Shown here piece by piece: positions 8,193 to 16,752 of a stretch of DNA of 64,000 nucleotides. The notes under the pieces are model-generated. The model saw nothing but the letters and a program-made list of their open reading frames with translations. It searched no databases and was not told where the DNA came from. The DNA comes from Bacillota bacterium (GTDB taxonomy: Bacteria > Bacillota > Clostridia > Peptostreptococcales > Anaerovoracaceae): assembly GCA_021769295.1 (NCBI GenBank), contig JAETTD010000004.1:1-64000 (forward strand). The letters are read 5' to 3'. Made by a program: the position numbers and the translations under genes. The stretch's first letter is position 1; each line of letters opens with the position of its first letter.

Positions 8193-9083
8193 TTATGGTT
8201 TATCAATGCCTAAAAAGCATTGAATATGTTCGATGAATTTTGTGGCGGCTAAGCTAAAGGGCTGACTACGTTTCCATGCCAGTACACTTGTTGCAGTCAA
8301 TTCAGGGAACAGCGGTCTGTAAGTCACTTTTGATTTATCCCAAAATGACATGGTTCCTTCTATTACAAGAGAATAGGCTAAGCCATTTCTGACCATAATT
8401 GCGCCGTTTGTATTCAAATTACTTGTAAAAACAACATTCAGTTTCTCATAGTAGTTGCCAAACCAGCTTGCTAATTCATTCTGTACATTCATACGCCGTG
8501 GGAGAATTAAGGGTAAGGTAGACAAGTCCTTTGCGTTTACAGATTCTTTCTCGGAGAGCGGATCATCTGGACGCATCAGAACTACCCATTTTTCTCTTAC
8601 GTTCAAGCGGATAAAATCGTACTTTTCCATATCAATCGGCTCAAGAAGCAAGCCAATATCCAGCAAGCCCTTATCCATCTGTTCTTTCACCAAATCTGCT
8701 GTGGCCGTAAAAATATCAAAAGTGACACGGGGATATTTTTGGCGAAAGGAATCAATCAATTCCGGAATAACCTGCACAGAGGCGGTTTCTCCACAGCCAA
8801 TGGAAATTTTGCCTTCCACCTGTTCCTCTTGCTTTACCAATTCCTTTTCTGTCTTATCCACAAGCTGCAGAATTTCTTCTGCACGGCGGCGAAGGAGTAT
8901 TCCTTCGTTGGTCAGTTGAATTTTGCGGCTGCCCCTGTCAAACAGCTTTACACCGATTTCTTTCTCCAGCTGTGCAAGCTGACGTGAAAGCGTTGGCTGT
9001 GTGATATGTAAAACTTCCGCAGCTTTTGTAATGCTTTCTTCCCGGACTACAGTCAGGAAATAGCGCAGAACTCTGATTTCCAC
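8193..9083 (-). CDS. LysR-family transcriptional regulator
   Basis: A 296-residue LysR regulator. The N-terminal winged helix-turn-helix is canonical (SITKAAEVLHITQPTLSRQL at about 17-36), followed by a type 2 periplasmic-binding-like effector domain. The GTG at 9083, preceded by AGGAGG 8 bases upstream, gives the usual family start MEIRVLRYFL. It lies directly upstream of, and in the same direction as, the lipoprotein flavodoxin and its promoter, so it probably controls that redox module. Effector unknown. Confidence 0.93.
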   Translation of the reverse strand: MEIRVLRYFLTVVREESITKAAEVLHITQPTLSRQLAQLEKEIGVKLFDRGSRKIQLTNEGILLRRRAEEILQLVDKTEKELVKQEEQVEGKISIGCGETASVQVIPELIDSFRQKYPRVTFDIFTATADLVKEQMDKGLLDIGLLLEPIDMEKYDFIRLNVREKWVVLMRPDDPLSEKESVNAKDLSTLPLILPRRMNVQNELASWFGNYYEKLNVVFTSNLNTNGAIMVRNGLAYSLVIEGTMSFWDKSKVTYRPLFPELTATSVLAWKRSQPFSLAATKFIEHIQCFLGIDKP

Positions 9084-9187
9084 GAAAAACACCTCCTAAG
9101 TCTGCCATGCTTAATAAACATATTCTATCATATCCATGCCTTTTGAGCAAGCAGTGAGAAGGCTTCTATTTCCCGCTTACGCAGATA

Positions 9188-9883
9188 TTAAATTATTTCT
9201 TCGATATAATGTACTTCTTCTACCCTGAGGATTTCGTCCATTACCTCAGGATGATTTTTCCTTTTGAGCATATCCAGCTCCACCCTAAGGGCGATGTCAC
9301 CTTCCAGTATGGTCTCATCTTTCCTTCTTTCGATGGAATTTATAATATACCCGCAGTCTTTAATAAAGTTAAGGAAAGGTTCTACGCCCTTTCTCTCAAT
9401 TTCAATGTACACCTCTATGGTTCTTGTATGATTTTCAACATATCTTGCCATATAATACATATAGTAGGTGGTAAAAAATATGAGGAGAAAACATGCCACT
9501 CCCGCAAATACAAAGCCTGCGCCTATGGCCATTCCCATGGTGGCGGTAACCCAAAGCCCCGCAGCAGTGGTCAAGCCTTTTATCTGTTTCCTGTCCGTTA
9601 CGATAATCGTTCCTGCTCCCAAAAAACCTATTCCGCAGAGAATCTGTGCCGGAACTCTGCCTATATCCGCCTCACCCGGACTGATTTGGGCAAAATAAAG
9701 TCCCATTACGGTTGCCAATGCCGAGCCTAAACATACCAGAGCAAAAGTTCTTATTCCGGCTGCATATCTCTTATGCGCCCTTTCCATACCCACAAAGCTT
9801 CCCAAAAGCGTAGCTAATATGAGCCTTACAGCTACGGATGCAAAGGTCATTTCATTAAAAAAAGCATTTATTTCATAGAACAT
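9188..9883 (-). CDS. MgtC/SapB family membrane protein
   Basis: A 231-residue protein with an MgtC/SapB N-terminal domain of about four or five membrane helices. The family motifs LGSFVGMERAHKRYAAGIRT and GIGFLGAGTIIV are present, followed by a soluble C-terminal ACT-like domain of about 80 residues. Relatives are linked to magnesium homeostasis and stress, but biochemical roles differ. The start is the ATG at 9883, 10 bases after GAGAGG. It begins 30 bases after the cohesin gene stop and may be the last gene of that transcript. Confidence 0.9.
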   Translation of the reverse strand: MFYEINAFFNEMTFASVAVRLILATLLGSFVGMERAHKRYAAGIRTFALVCLGSALATVMGLYFAQISPGEADIGRVPAQILCGIGFLGAGTIIVTDRKQIKGLTTAAGLWVTATMGMAIGAGFVFAGVACFLLIFFTTYYMYYMARYVENHTRTIEVYIEIERKGVEPFLNFIKDCGYIINSIERRKDETILEGDIALRVELDMLKRKNHPEVMDEILRVEEVHYIEEII

Positions 9884-9912
9884 CCAAAACAAGCCTCTCT
9901 TTTATTTTAAAA

Positions 9913-11172
9913 TTAGCTTTCCTCATCTTCTATTATTACTTTTTCTTTTGATTCCTTATTCGTTTTTGCTTTATTCTTCTTAATAATTTTAGTCTGCAAA
10001 GCTATAATAGCGATAAACATAGCTGCCAGCGTGCCGCCCAGAGACATTATCAGTATTTTTTCCGTCTTTCCCAGCTTTAAGGAATCGTCTTCTTCTCCAT
10101 TGAGTTCTGCAAGCAGCTTGCTGTATTCAAGCGCTTCATCCACGGAAAGCTGAGATGAACTGCTGAAAGAGTCTGTCTCTTCGTCATAGAAGAACCATTC
10201 TTGATCTCCCGTATTGCTGTTCTTTAAAAGTACAAAGGTATATTTTAAATTAGTGTCTTTTATGACAGGAATATCATATTCGCCATACTGTGCCAGTGTC
10301 AGCGCAAATCCCTTGGGTATATCGTCTTCTTCTACACTTTCGACTATGGTGTATTCAATATCGCCCACGGTTACAACGATATCCTGCGGAACGTCAACCT
10401 CTGGAGTGTCAGGATTATCCGGATTGTCGATATTCGGGTCATCCCCTCCTGACGTACTCTTGCCGCGGTTTATGGTAATGGTATATGTCTTGGTAGAGCC
10501 GTTTTCGGCGGTAACCGTAACAGTCCTCACATTTTTGCCCTCTGAAAGGTTCTTGGAGCCGCTGACGCTTACGGAAGCCTTTGAATGTTCCGGCGTTGCG
10601 CTTATGGTGCATACGGAAACATCTTTTCCCACGTTGACCGTATATGAAGTCCTGCTTGGTGAAAAGGCAGGAGAAAGGCTGCCTGCCGATACCTTTAGGC
10701 TTGACAGATTGGCGTTGCCGGATACCTGCGGTGCCGGATTGGTAACCGAAACCGATGTTCGTGCAGTATTGGGATTGACAGATAAAAGTTCAAACTCCAA
10801 ACTATATACGTTAGAAGTTGTCGCAGTTATTGTTGCGTTGCCGGTACCAACCGCCTTAAAAGTCGCAGTACATGAAAGTGTAGGTGTACCTTTCTCATTA
10901 GCGATAGATTGGGTGAAAACTCCCGATGCCGACTGAGGTCCGTCGCTGGTTTTAACCAGCTGCAATACCGAAGTATTATAATTAAATACTACGTCAGCGG
11001 AGCCGAAAGTTGCCCCCGTATATGTCAGCGTAACGGTAAAAGTATCGCCTTTAGTATAATTTCCGCCTCCGGAAAGAGTTGCGCTGACAGATGCGCCGAA
11101 AGCCTCTCCCATAATTAAAGTGCCGCATAGCAACATCATTATCATTGTCAGTATCAATAATCTTTTTTTCAA
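9913..11172 (-). CDS. Membrane-anchored cohesin-domain surface protein
   Basis: A 419-residue secreted protein. It has a signal peptide (about 1-26), then a cohesin-type beta-sandwich (about 27-145, including GGGNYTKGDTFTVTLTYTG and DVVFNYNTSVLQLV). A cadherin-like beta-sandwich repeat follows (about 153-238, LSSLKVSAGSLSPAFSPSRT), then an Asp/Pro-rich linker and an acidic domain. A membrane helix (about 374-394) and a charged cytosolic tail close the protein. The start is a TTG with AAGGAG 8 bases upstream. It lies 12 bases after the dockerin gene. With one cohesin and a membrane anchor it looks like a receptor for a dockerin protein, most simply its neighbour. Confidence 0.82.
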   Translation of the reverse strand: MKKRLLILTMIMMLLCGTLIMGEAFGASVSATLSGGGNYTKGDTFTVTLTYTGATFGSADVVFNYNTSVLQLVKTSDGPQSASGVFTQSIANEKGTPTLSCTATFKAVGTGNATITATTSNVYSLEFELLSVNPNTARTSVSVTNPAPQVSGNANLSSLKVSAGSLSPAFSPSRTSYTVNVGKDVSVCTISATPEHSKASVSVSGSKNLSEGKNVRTVTVTAENGSTKTYTITINRGKSTSGGDDPNIDNPDNPDTPEVDVPQDIVVTVGDIEYTIVESVEEDDIPKGFALTLAQYGEYDIPVIKDTNLKYTFVLLKNSNTGDQEWFFYDEETDSFSSSSQLSVDEALEYSKLLAELNGEEDDSLKLGKTEKILIMSLGGTLAAMFIAIIALQTKIIKKNKAKTNKESKEKVIIEDEES

Positions 11173-11184
11173 AATTTGTGCTCC

Positions 11185-13149
11185 TTAATTCTTTATTACA
11201 TATGTGCCGATTATATGCCTCTTCATATAAAGAGTATCAACCGATGTAAGTTTGCCGTCTCCGTTTATATCACCGGCATTATAATATGCCCCTGACAGAT
11301 TATAAGTCTGTATTATGTGCCTTTTTACCATTAGCGTATCAACGGAAGTCAATGCTCCGTCACCGTTGGTATCTCCCTTTACAACCACGGCTGTGTCGGA
11401 AACGATGTTTCCTTTTGAGTTGCAGATGAGAACCCTGCATCCCGTACCGACATTTCCGGAAGTCTTTTCTTTGCCGCCTGCATCGGCCACCTTAAGGGTA
11501 TGTCCGGAAGGCGCGCTGATGTTTGACTTGAAAGTATTAACGGATGTATTAAAGTCAACTCCCGTTATATATGTTCCCACCTTATATTTTGAGCTTACGG
11601 GCTTGGTGTCGACAGGCGCCGTTTCTCTTGCAACGGTAATGGTATACGTCTTTGCTGTGCCACCTGTAGAAGTGACGGTAATTTTTACGGTAGTCACATT
11701 GCTTGTCAGGGATATGGTTCCCGCTCCCGAAACCTTGGCGGCTGAATCATTGGCTGCCGCATTTACCGTTATGGACGATGTGCTGCTTGGCACCACCAAT
11801 TCGTAATCCGAAGTATACATATTGAATGCAGGCATCAGACTATATCCGTTGACAGATAAGCTCTTTAAGAAATAGTCGTTGCTTCCGCTGCCCGGAGTAG
11901 GACACGCAGCAGCAGGCATATTCTTATATACGGGTATGTAGAAGGTTACGGCATCATTGCCGCCATATCCTTTAGCAAGGTTGGAAGCTTCGCTCGCAGC
12001 TCCGCCCACATTGGTCATATACTGGTGGGTAGATACGGAATTTAAGCCATTCATAACGTTGAACTTTTTCAGATACAGCGTATTTTGATTATTCTTTATG
12101 TAGTTGGACGCATAATGCATGGCGCCGCCCACTATGGATTTTATTCTCGAATCCCACGGTCTTCCGTAGCTGCCGCTTCCCTTTGCATAGATAAGACCGT
12201 ATTCAACCGCATCATATCCGCCGCTGGCATAGGCTCTTACGTTAAAATAGTTGTAATATCCTTCATATCCGGGTACCTTTCCCGAAATGCTGTTTCCTGC
12301 TCCGTTTGTTCCCTGTTCAACCAGAATCATGGAAGCCAAGACATAAGGATTGGCATTTGCCTGCCTGCCGGCATATATCAGCGCATCGGAATACGTATCA
12401 TACCCTGCCTCAGGGAATTTATTTGCAAGGAAGCTGCCTGCAACAAGTTTCTGCAGTCCTTCTTTTGTCTGTGTCGAAGCATCGTAGGAATGGGTCATAA
12501 ACTGGAATATACTGCCCTCTTTGAGAAAATTTCTCGGGTCCATATAATATTCCACAATGCTCCTTGAAGCGGCAACCCAGCCGCCGCTGTCGAATACAAT
12601 GTACTTGCCGGTACTCGGGTCATATGCACCGTAATCCCTCGATTTCCAAGAATCGGGAGAGCTCGTATGCACCAGATTGGTAGGGACCCTGCTTTCTTTT
12701 TCTATCACGCTGCTCCATTCAAGGCCCGTGTTCTGAGCCTTGAAGACCCAATTAGGATGAGATGCGTGAAGCTTTCTCAGATAATCCTTATAGCTTTCCG
12801 GAAAGCCCTGTTTTGTAAGGTGGGCTTCAAAATCCGCATTATATATGTAATCCGGGTTTTCTTTTAACAGCAGGTTGTCCGAATGAGCATACCCCACCCT
12901 TCCGTTGTAACTTATTTTGTACCATATTCCGGAGCTTTCCAGCACATCTACCGTCACCTTATTCTGCAAGGTAAAAAGTATGCTGTAATCGGTTCCCGGA
13001 CCGCTTCTTACATTGATACCTATGGGATTGTTTACGGTTGCCGTCGACGCCGCGCATGCTTTGTCCGCTGACAATGCTGCCCCCACAAGTATAAGCACGA
13101 TTACAAAAATTACGATTATTAAGTTTTTCCCGCTAATCTGTTTATACAA
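11185..13149 (-). CDS. Secreted N-acetylglucosaminidase (autolysin) with SH3b and dockerin domains
   Basis: A 654-residue secreted wall hydrolase. A signal peptide (about 1-34) leads to an SH3b domain (about 35-97, INVRSGPGTDYSILFTL) and a glucosaminidase domain (about 100-400, PNWVFKAQNTGLEWSSVI and LVEQGTNGAG with a likely catalytic Glu). A cadherin-like repeat (about 433-520) follows. The C-terminal type I dockerin has two calcium-loop repeats, GDTNGDGALTSVDTLMVKRH and GDINGDGKLTSVDTLYMKRH. It should cut glycan strands of peptidoglycan. The start is a TTG with AAGGGGAC upstream. The following gene encodes a cohesin, so the enzyme may be docked on the cell surface. Confidence 0.88.
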   Translation of the reverse strand: MYKQISGKNLIIVIFVIVLILVGAALSADKACAASTATVNNPIGINVRSGPGTDYSILFTLQNKVTVDVLESSGIWYKISYNGRVGYAHSDNLLLKENPDYIYNADFEAHLTKQGFPESYKDYLRKLHASHPNWVFKAQNTGLEWSSVIEKESRVPTNLVHTSSPDSWKSRDYGAYDPSTGKYIVFDSGGWVAASRSIVEYYMDPRNFLKEGSIFQFMTHSYDASTQTKEGLQKLVAGSFLANKFPEAGYDTYSDALIYAGRQANANPYVLASMILVEQGTNGAGNSISGKVPGYEGYYNYFNVRAYASGGYDAVEYGLIYAKGSGSYGRPWDSRIKSIVGGAMHYASNYIKNNQNTLYLKKFNVMNGLNSVSTHQYMTNVGGAASEASNLAKGYGGNDAVTFYIPVYKNMPAAACPTPGSGSNDYFLKSLSVNGYSLMPAFNMYTSDYELVVPSSTSSITVNAAANDSAAKVSGAGTISLTSNVTTVKITVTSTGGTAKTYTITVARETAPVDTKPVSSKYKVGTYITGVDFNTSVNTFKSNISAPSGHTLKVADAGGKEKTSGNVGTGCRVLICNSKGNIVSDTAVVVKGDTNGDGALTSVDTLMVKRHIIQTYNLSGAYYNAGDINGDGKLTSVDTLYMKRHIIGTYVIKN

Positions 13150-13181
13150 TTTTTGTCCCCTTATTTATTTTAACTTTGATT

Positions 13182-13766
13182 TTATTTGTTTTCTCCCAGT
13201 CGTCCGTCGTTATAATGTTTTCGGCAAAGAGATATATACATGTCGTTGCCTCCTATCACAACCTGTTCGCCCTGCTTGACGATATGTCCGTCAACGACTC
13301 TCGCCACCATGGTAGCCTTGCGTCCGCACCAGCATATCGTTTTGATTTCTTCGATTTTATCGGCATATATGAGCATATAATACGAGCCTTCAAACAATTC
13401 GTTTCTGAAATCGTTCTTAAGTCCGTATGCCAAAACCGGTACTTCGCAGCTGTCCACGATTTCCACAAGTTCCTGAACATGATGCTTCTTGAGGAACTGG
13501 CATTCATCTATTAAAACACAGTCTATTTTACGCTTTTCGTTTTCTCTCATGTACAGTTCCAGAATGTTGGTATCGTCATTTACTACCAAGGCTTCTCTCT
13601 GAATGCCTATCCTTGAAGTGATAACTCCTATGCCGTATCTGTCGTCCGTAGCCGGAATAAGGGTGAGGACGTTCTTGCCTCTCTCTTCATAATTGTATGC
13701 AACCTTGATAAGTTCGATAGACTTACCGGCGTTCATGGTGCTGTATCTGTAATATAGCTGTGCCAT
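13182..13766 (-). CDS. tdk: Thymidine kinase
   Basis: Phosphorylates thymidine to dTMP in the salvage pathway. At 194 residues it matches bacterial type II thymidine kinases. The P-loop-like MNAGKSIELIKVAYN is at about 11-25, a DECQFLKKHHV magnesium-site motif follows, and the zinc-binding lasso includes CWCGRKA and a C-terminal CRKHY. GGAGG precedes the ATG. It may be upstream in the same run as the glucosaminidase (33-base gap), or a separate unit divergent from the gene at 13954. Confidence 0.95.
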   Translation of the reverse strand: MAQLYYRYSTMNAGKSIELIKVAYNYEERGKNVLTLIPATDDRYGIGVITSRIGIQREALVVNDDTNILELYMRENEKRKIDCVLIDECQFLKKHHVQELVEIVDSCEVPVLAYGLKNDFRNELFEGSYYMLIYADKIEEIKTICWCGRKATMVARVVDGHIVKQGEQVVIGGNDMYISLCRKHYNDGRLGENK

Positions 13767-13953
13767 AACTTCCTCCTGAAAATTTATACATATACATTGT
13801 ACCTCAAAAATCCCTAAAAATCAATGAATATCGTAAATTTATGACATTTTTTAATCCTTGGAAAATCATTCCTTTTTAACAAAAAACTGTTTAAAATTTC
13901 CCCGTTTTGTGATATGCTTTTTGTCATATTACAAGAAGAAAAAAGGAGTGTTT

Positions 13954-14289
13954 ATGGAAACTTTACTTGTACTTATATTGAAATGTCTTCTTCTCGGAAT
14001 AGTATGGGCAGCACTGCTCATCCCTATCCTGTTTAACAGAGGCGGATGGCTCAAATATCTCGTAACGGTTCTCATCATCGCTTTGCTCTGCTTCCTTTTG
14101 AGAGGCTGGGCGGCAATGATAAATAAGATGACGCTTATCGCATTAATTACTCTGGTAATATCATGGATAACTTCCATGGCGGTATTTGAAAAAGAATCGA
14201 AGGTCAAATCAAAAGTAATTTCCTTTGCCTGCGTCATGGCGGCTTTCGCATATCTCATATCCAACTGGATTTCTTTCGGAATCCTTTAA
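13954..14289 (+). CDS. Small integral membrane protein, unknown function
   Basis: A 111-residue, very hydrophobic protein with about four predicted membrane helices (near 4-24, 34-50, 56-76 and 88-108). The start is the ATG at 13954 after AAAAAGGAG; the longer ORF adds 32 implausible residues. It lies 17 bases before the TPR lipoprotein gene and so is probably co-transcribed with it. No family was recognised. Confidence 0.7.
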   Translation: METLLVLILKCLLLGIVWAALLIPILFNRGGWLKYLVTVLIIALLCFLLRGWAAMINKMTLIALITLVISWITSMAVFEKESKVKSKVISFACVMAAFAYLISNWISFGIL

Positions 14290-14305
14290 CGGAGGTGAAC
14301 AAATC

Positions 14306-14947
14306 GTGAAGAAAAAAATTGTATTTCTGCTTTTAATACTCTGTATTGCGCTCATGTCAGTCGGCTGCAAAAATAATGACGGCGACCAACTTCTTCTCGA
14401 AGGCACGGAAGCTTACGATAAAGGCGATTATGAAGCCGCTGCCGAAAAGTTCGAAGCCGCAAAGGAAGCAGGTATTTCAGACAAGCACAGCATGTCTGAC
14501 TTATATTCCTGCCTCGGAAATACATACATGAAACTCGATAACATGGACAAGGCTTTTGAATATTACCAAGCTGCCCTCGAAGAGGATTCGGAAGACGTTA
14601 GAAATTACACAAATCTGGCCATTGCATACAGGCAAAACGGAGATAATGAATCAGCTAAAAAGCTCTATCTTCAGGCTATAGTAATTGATCCCGATTATCC
14701 CGAGCTCAACTCAAGCCTGGGAACCCTCTATCTTTTTGAAGGGAATACGGACGAAGCCATAAAATATTTTGATAAGGCCATAAAGCTTGACCCTGACTTG
14801 GCTGTAGCTTACGGCAACGGCGCCTTGGCTTATGCTATGAATGACGACTTTGAGACGGCAGAAAAGTATCTTAATCTTGCCAGAGAAAAAGGATATGCAA
14901 ACGCAGATCAGATAGCAGAAATGATAGAAAAAGAAAAAGCGCAGTAA
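14306..14947 (+). CDS. TPR-repeat lipoprotein
   Basis: A 213-residue protein with a lipoprotein signal whose lipobox ends at Cys 16 (LMSVGC). At least four tetratricopeptide repeats follow, with the usual small/aromatic pattern, for example YSCLGNTYMKLDNMDKAFEY, NLAIAYRQNGDNESAKKLYL and SSLGTLYLFEGNTDEAIKYF. TPR proteins are scaffolds for protein contacts, so this one probably works at the outer membrane face. The start is the GTG at 14306, with GGAGGTGA upstream. It is followed by the four-palindrome array copy B, whose first hairpin could terminate its transcript. Confidence 0.85.
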   Translation: MKKKIVFLLLILCIALMSVGCKNNDGDQLLLEGTEAYDKGDYEAAAEKFEAAKEAGISDKHSMSDLYSCLGNTYMKLDNMDKAFEYYQAALEEDSEDVRNYTNLAIAYRQNGDNESAKKLYLQAIVIDPDYPELNSSLGTLYLFEGNTDEAIKYFDKAIKLDPDLAVAYGNGALAYAMNDDFETAEKYLNLAREKGYANADQIAEMIEKEKAQ

Positions 14948-15033
14948 GATTACAAACGGGACTGCCGCACAGGCGACTGAACAGTCGGACGAAATGATCC
15001 GAAATGGTATCGTCCCAATCATCTGAATTGTAA

Positions 15034-15258
15034 AGTGCCGCAAAGTTAAGAAAATCTCACTTCTGCGGCACTTTTGCTACCTTATTTCACTTCAAAATGC
15101 CGGAAACTAAGAAAAAGTTCAAAATTACGGCAGTTTTACCCTTCCTACGGCTTATAAAATGCCGTATTTAAAAGAAATTTCGAATTTTACGGCAATTTGG
15201 GCCCTGTCACCCTTGTCAAAATGCCGCAATTCACAGAAAATTTAAAATTTACGGCAGT
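15034..15258. repeat. Four-palindrome array, copy B (62-bp period)
   Basis: Four 39-bp imperfect palindromes start at 15034, 15096, 15158 and 15220, exactly 62 bp apart, with 23-bp spacers. The first unit has arms AAGTGCCGC/GCGGCACTT and is followed by TTTTGC, so it could work as a terminator for the TPR gene. The four units and all three spacers align well with copy C at 59721-59945. The array lies between the convergent TPR and aldehyde dehydrogenase genes. The rest of this gap (14948-15033, 15259-15300) shows nothing else. Confidence 0.93.
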
Positions 15259-15300
15259 CTTGCTAATCGCCGCCTGCCGCCCTGGTGTGTAATTAAGTCA

Positions 15301-16674
15301 TCACCGCAAAAACATACGCAGCAGCTTTTCGTTGTATTTTCTGTACGGGCGATAACGCATAGGCAAGTCCACCCACGTTTTCTTATTCACTATACTCTTG
15401 GCGTGGGAAAAGGCTTCAAATCCGGCTTTTCCGTGATAGGAGCCCATTCCGCTCTCTCCCACTCCGCCAAAGCCCATGTTGCTCGTAGCGAGATGTATTA
15501 CGGTATCGTTGACGCATCCCCCTCCAAAGCGACAACGCTCCGTTACTGACCGTATGTGCGCCTTATCCTGCGAAAACAGGTAAAGTGCCAGAGGCTTTGG
15601 TTTATCCGCAAGCAAATCATATATCTCCTCAAATCTGTCAAAAGTCAGAACCGGCATAACGGGACCGAAAATTTCTTCCTGCATCACAGCATCTTCCCAT
15701 GTAACATTGTCCATAACGGTAGGTTCAATCTGCAAAGTTTCTCTGCTTACATTGCCTCCTTTTATCACTTTGTCACGGTCTATAAGGGCGCATATGCGGT
15801 CAAAGTGTTTTTCGTTTATGATTTTTCCGTACTCGGGATTGTAAAGCGGTGTATGTCCGTACTGACTTTCAATCTGAGCGCAGATTTCATCTATGAGTCT
15901 ATCCTTAACTGAGCTTTGACACAGCACATAATCCGGCGCTACACAGGTCTGTCCGCAGTTTATATACTTTCCGAAAACTATGCGTCTGGCAGCCAATTTC
16001 AGTTTTGCCGAACTGTCAACGATACACGGGCTTTTGCCTCCCAGTTCCAGCACCGCAGGTGTCAGGGTTTCCGCCGTACTTCTGAGAACTTCTTTCCCTA
16101 CGTTTTGACTGCCTGTAAAAAACACAAAATCAAACTTCTGTTTGAGTAAAGAAGCGTTTTCTCTTCTTCCTCCCGTGACTACCGCAACATATTCGGGAGG
16201 AAAACACTCTGAAATGATTGTTTTTATTACGTCGCTCGTTGCAGGCGAATAGGCGCTTGGCTTTATTACAGCCGTGTTTCCTGCGGCAATGGCATCTGCC
16301 AAAGGGTCTATGGTAAGCAAAAACGGATAATTCCAAGGGCTCATGATAAGTACGTTACCATAGGGAGACGGCTTTTTATAGCTTGAAGATGCAAACTGTG
16401 CCAAAGGTGTATGCACCATATGCCTCGAAGCAAATTTCCTGGTATGACGAATCATGTAGCTTATTTCACTTAAAGTAAGGCCTGTTTCGCACATATATCC
16501 TTCATATGAGCTTTTTCCCAAGTCCGCTTGCAGTGCTTTCTCTATCTCAGGCTCGTGCCTCTTTATGACTTCTCTCAGCTTTTTCAGCATTTCTATGCGA
16601 AAACTGACGGGAATAGTCGCTCCGCTTCCGAAAAACTTCCGCTGGCTTTTTAATATTTCTTCAACACAATTCAC
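15301..16674 (-). CDS. Aldehyde dehydrogenase (class 3-like)
   Basis: A 457-residue NAD(P)-dependent aldehyde dehydrogenase of the shorter class 3 or fatty-aldehyde type. Visible motifs are the ALDH cofactor segment MSPWNYPFLLTIDPL, the catalytic Glu motif LELGGKSPCIVD, and the nucleophile segment KYINCGQTCVAPDYVLC. NDTVIHLATSNMGFGGVGESGMG is the C-terminal family signature (longer than quoted motifs, shown here in part). It oxidises an aldehyde to the acid; the substrate is unknown. It stands alone between the array at 15034 and the repeat at 16753. Confidence 0.93.
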   Translation of the reverse strand: MNCVEEILKSQRKFFGSGATIPVSFRIEMLKKLREVIKRHEPEIEKALQADLGKSSYEGYMCETGLTLSEISYMIRHTRKFASRHMVHTPLAQFASSSYKKPSPYGNVLIMSPWNYPFLLTIDPLADAIAAGNTAVIKPSAYSPATSDVIKTIISECFPPEYVAVVTGGRRENASLLKQKFDFVFFTGSQNVGKEVLRSTAETLTPAVLELGGKSPCIVDSSAKLKLAARRIVFGKYINCGQTCVAPDYVLCQSSVKDRLIDEICAQIESQYGHTPLYNPEYGKIINEKHFDRICALIDRDKVIKGGNVSRETLQIEPTVMDNVTWEDAVMQEEIFGPVMPVLTFDRFEEIYDLLADKPKPLALYLFSQDKAHIRSVTERCRFGGGCVNDTVIHLATSNMGFGGVGESGMGSYHGKAGFEAFSHAKSIVNKKTWVDLPMRYRPYRKYNEKLLRMFLR

Positions 16675-16752
16675 TTGGCTGCCTCCCTTCTTTTATTTAA
16701 TTATAAGTCATTCTGCCCTCTTTTTCCAGTTTTATAATAAATTGAGCTACAG

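Noticed and set aside
10214-10936. 240-residue ORF on the plus strand
   Set aside because: Antisense shadow of the cohesin gene; its Val/Ser/Thr-rich composition mirrors the beta-sandwich repeats on the other strand.
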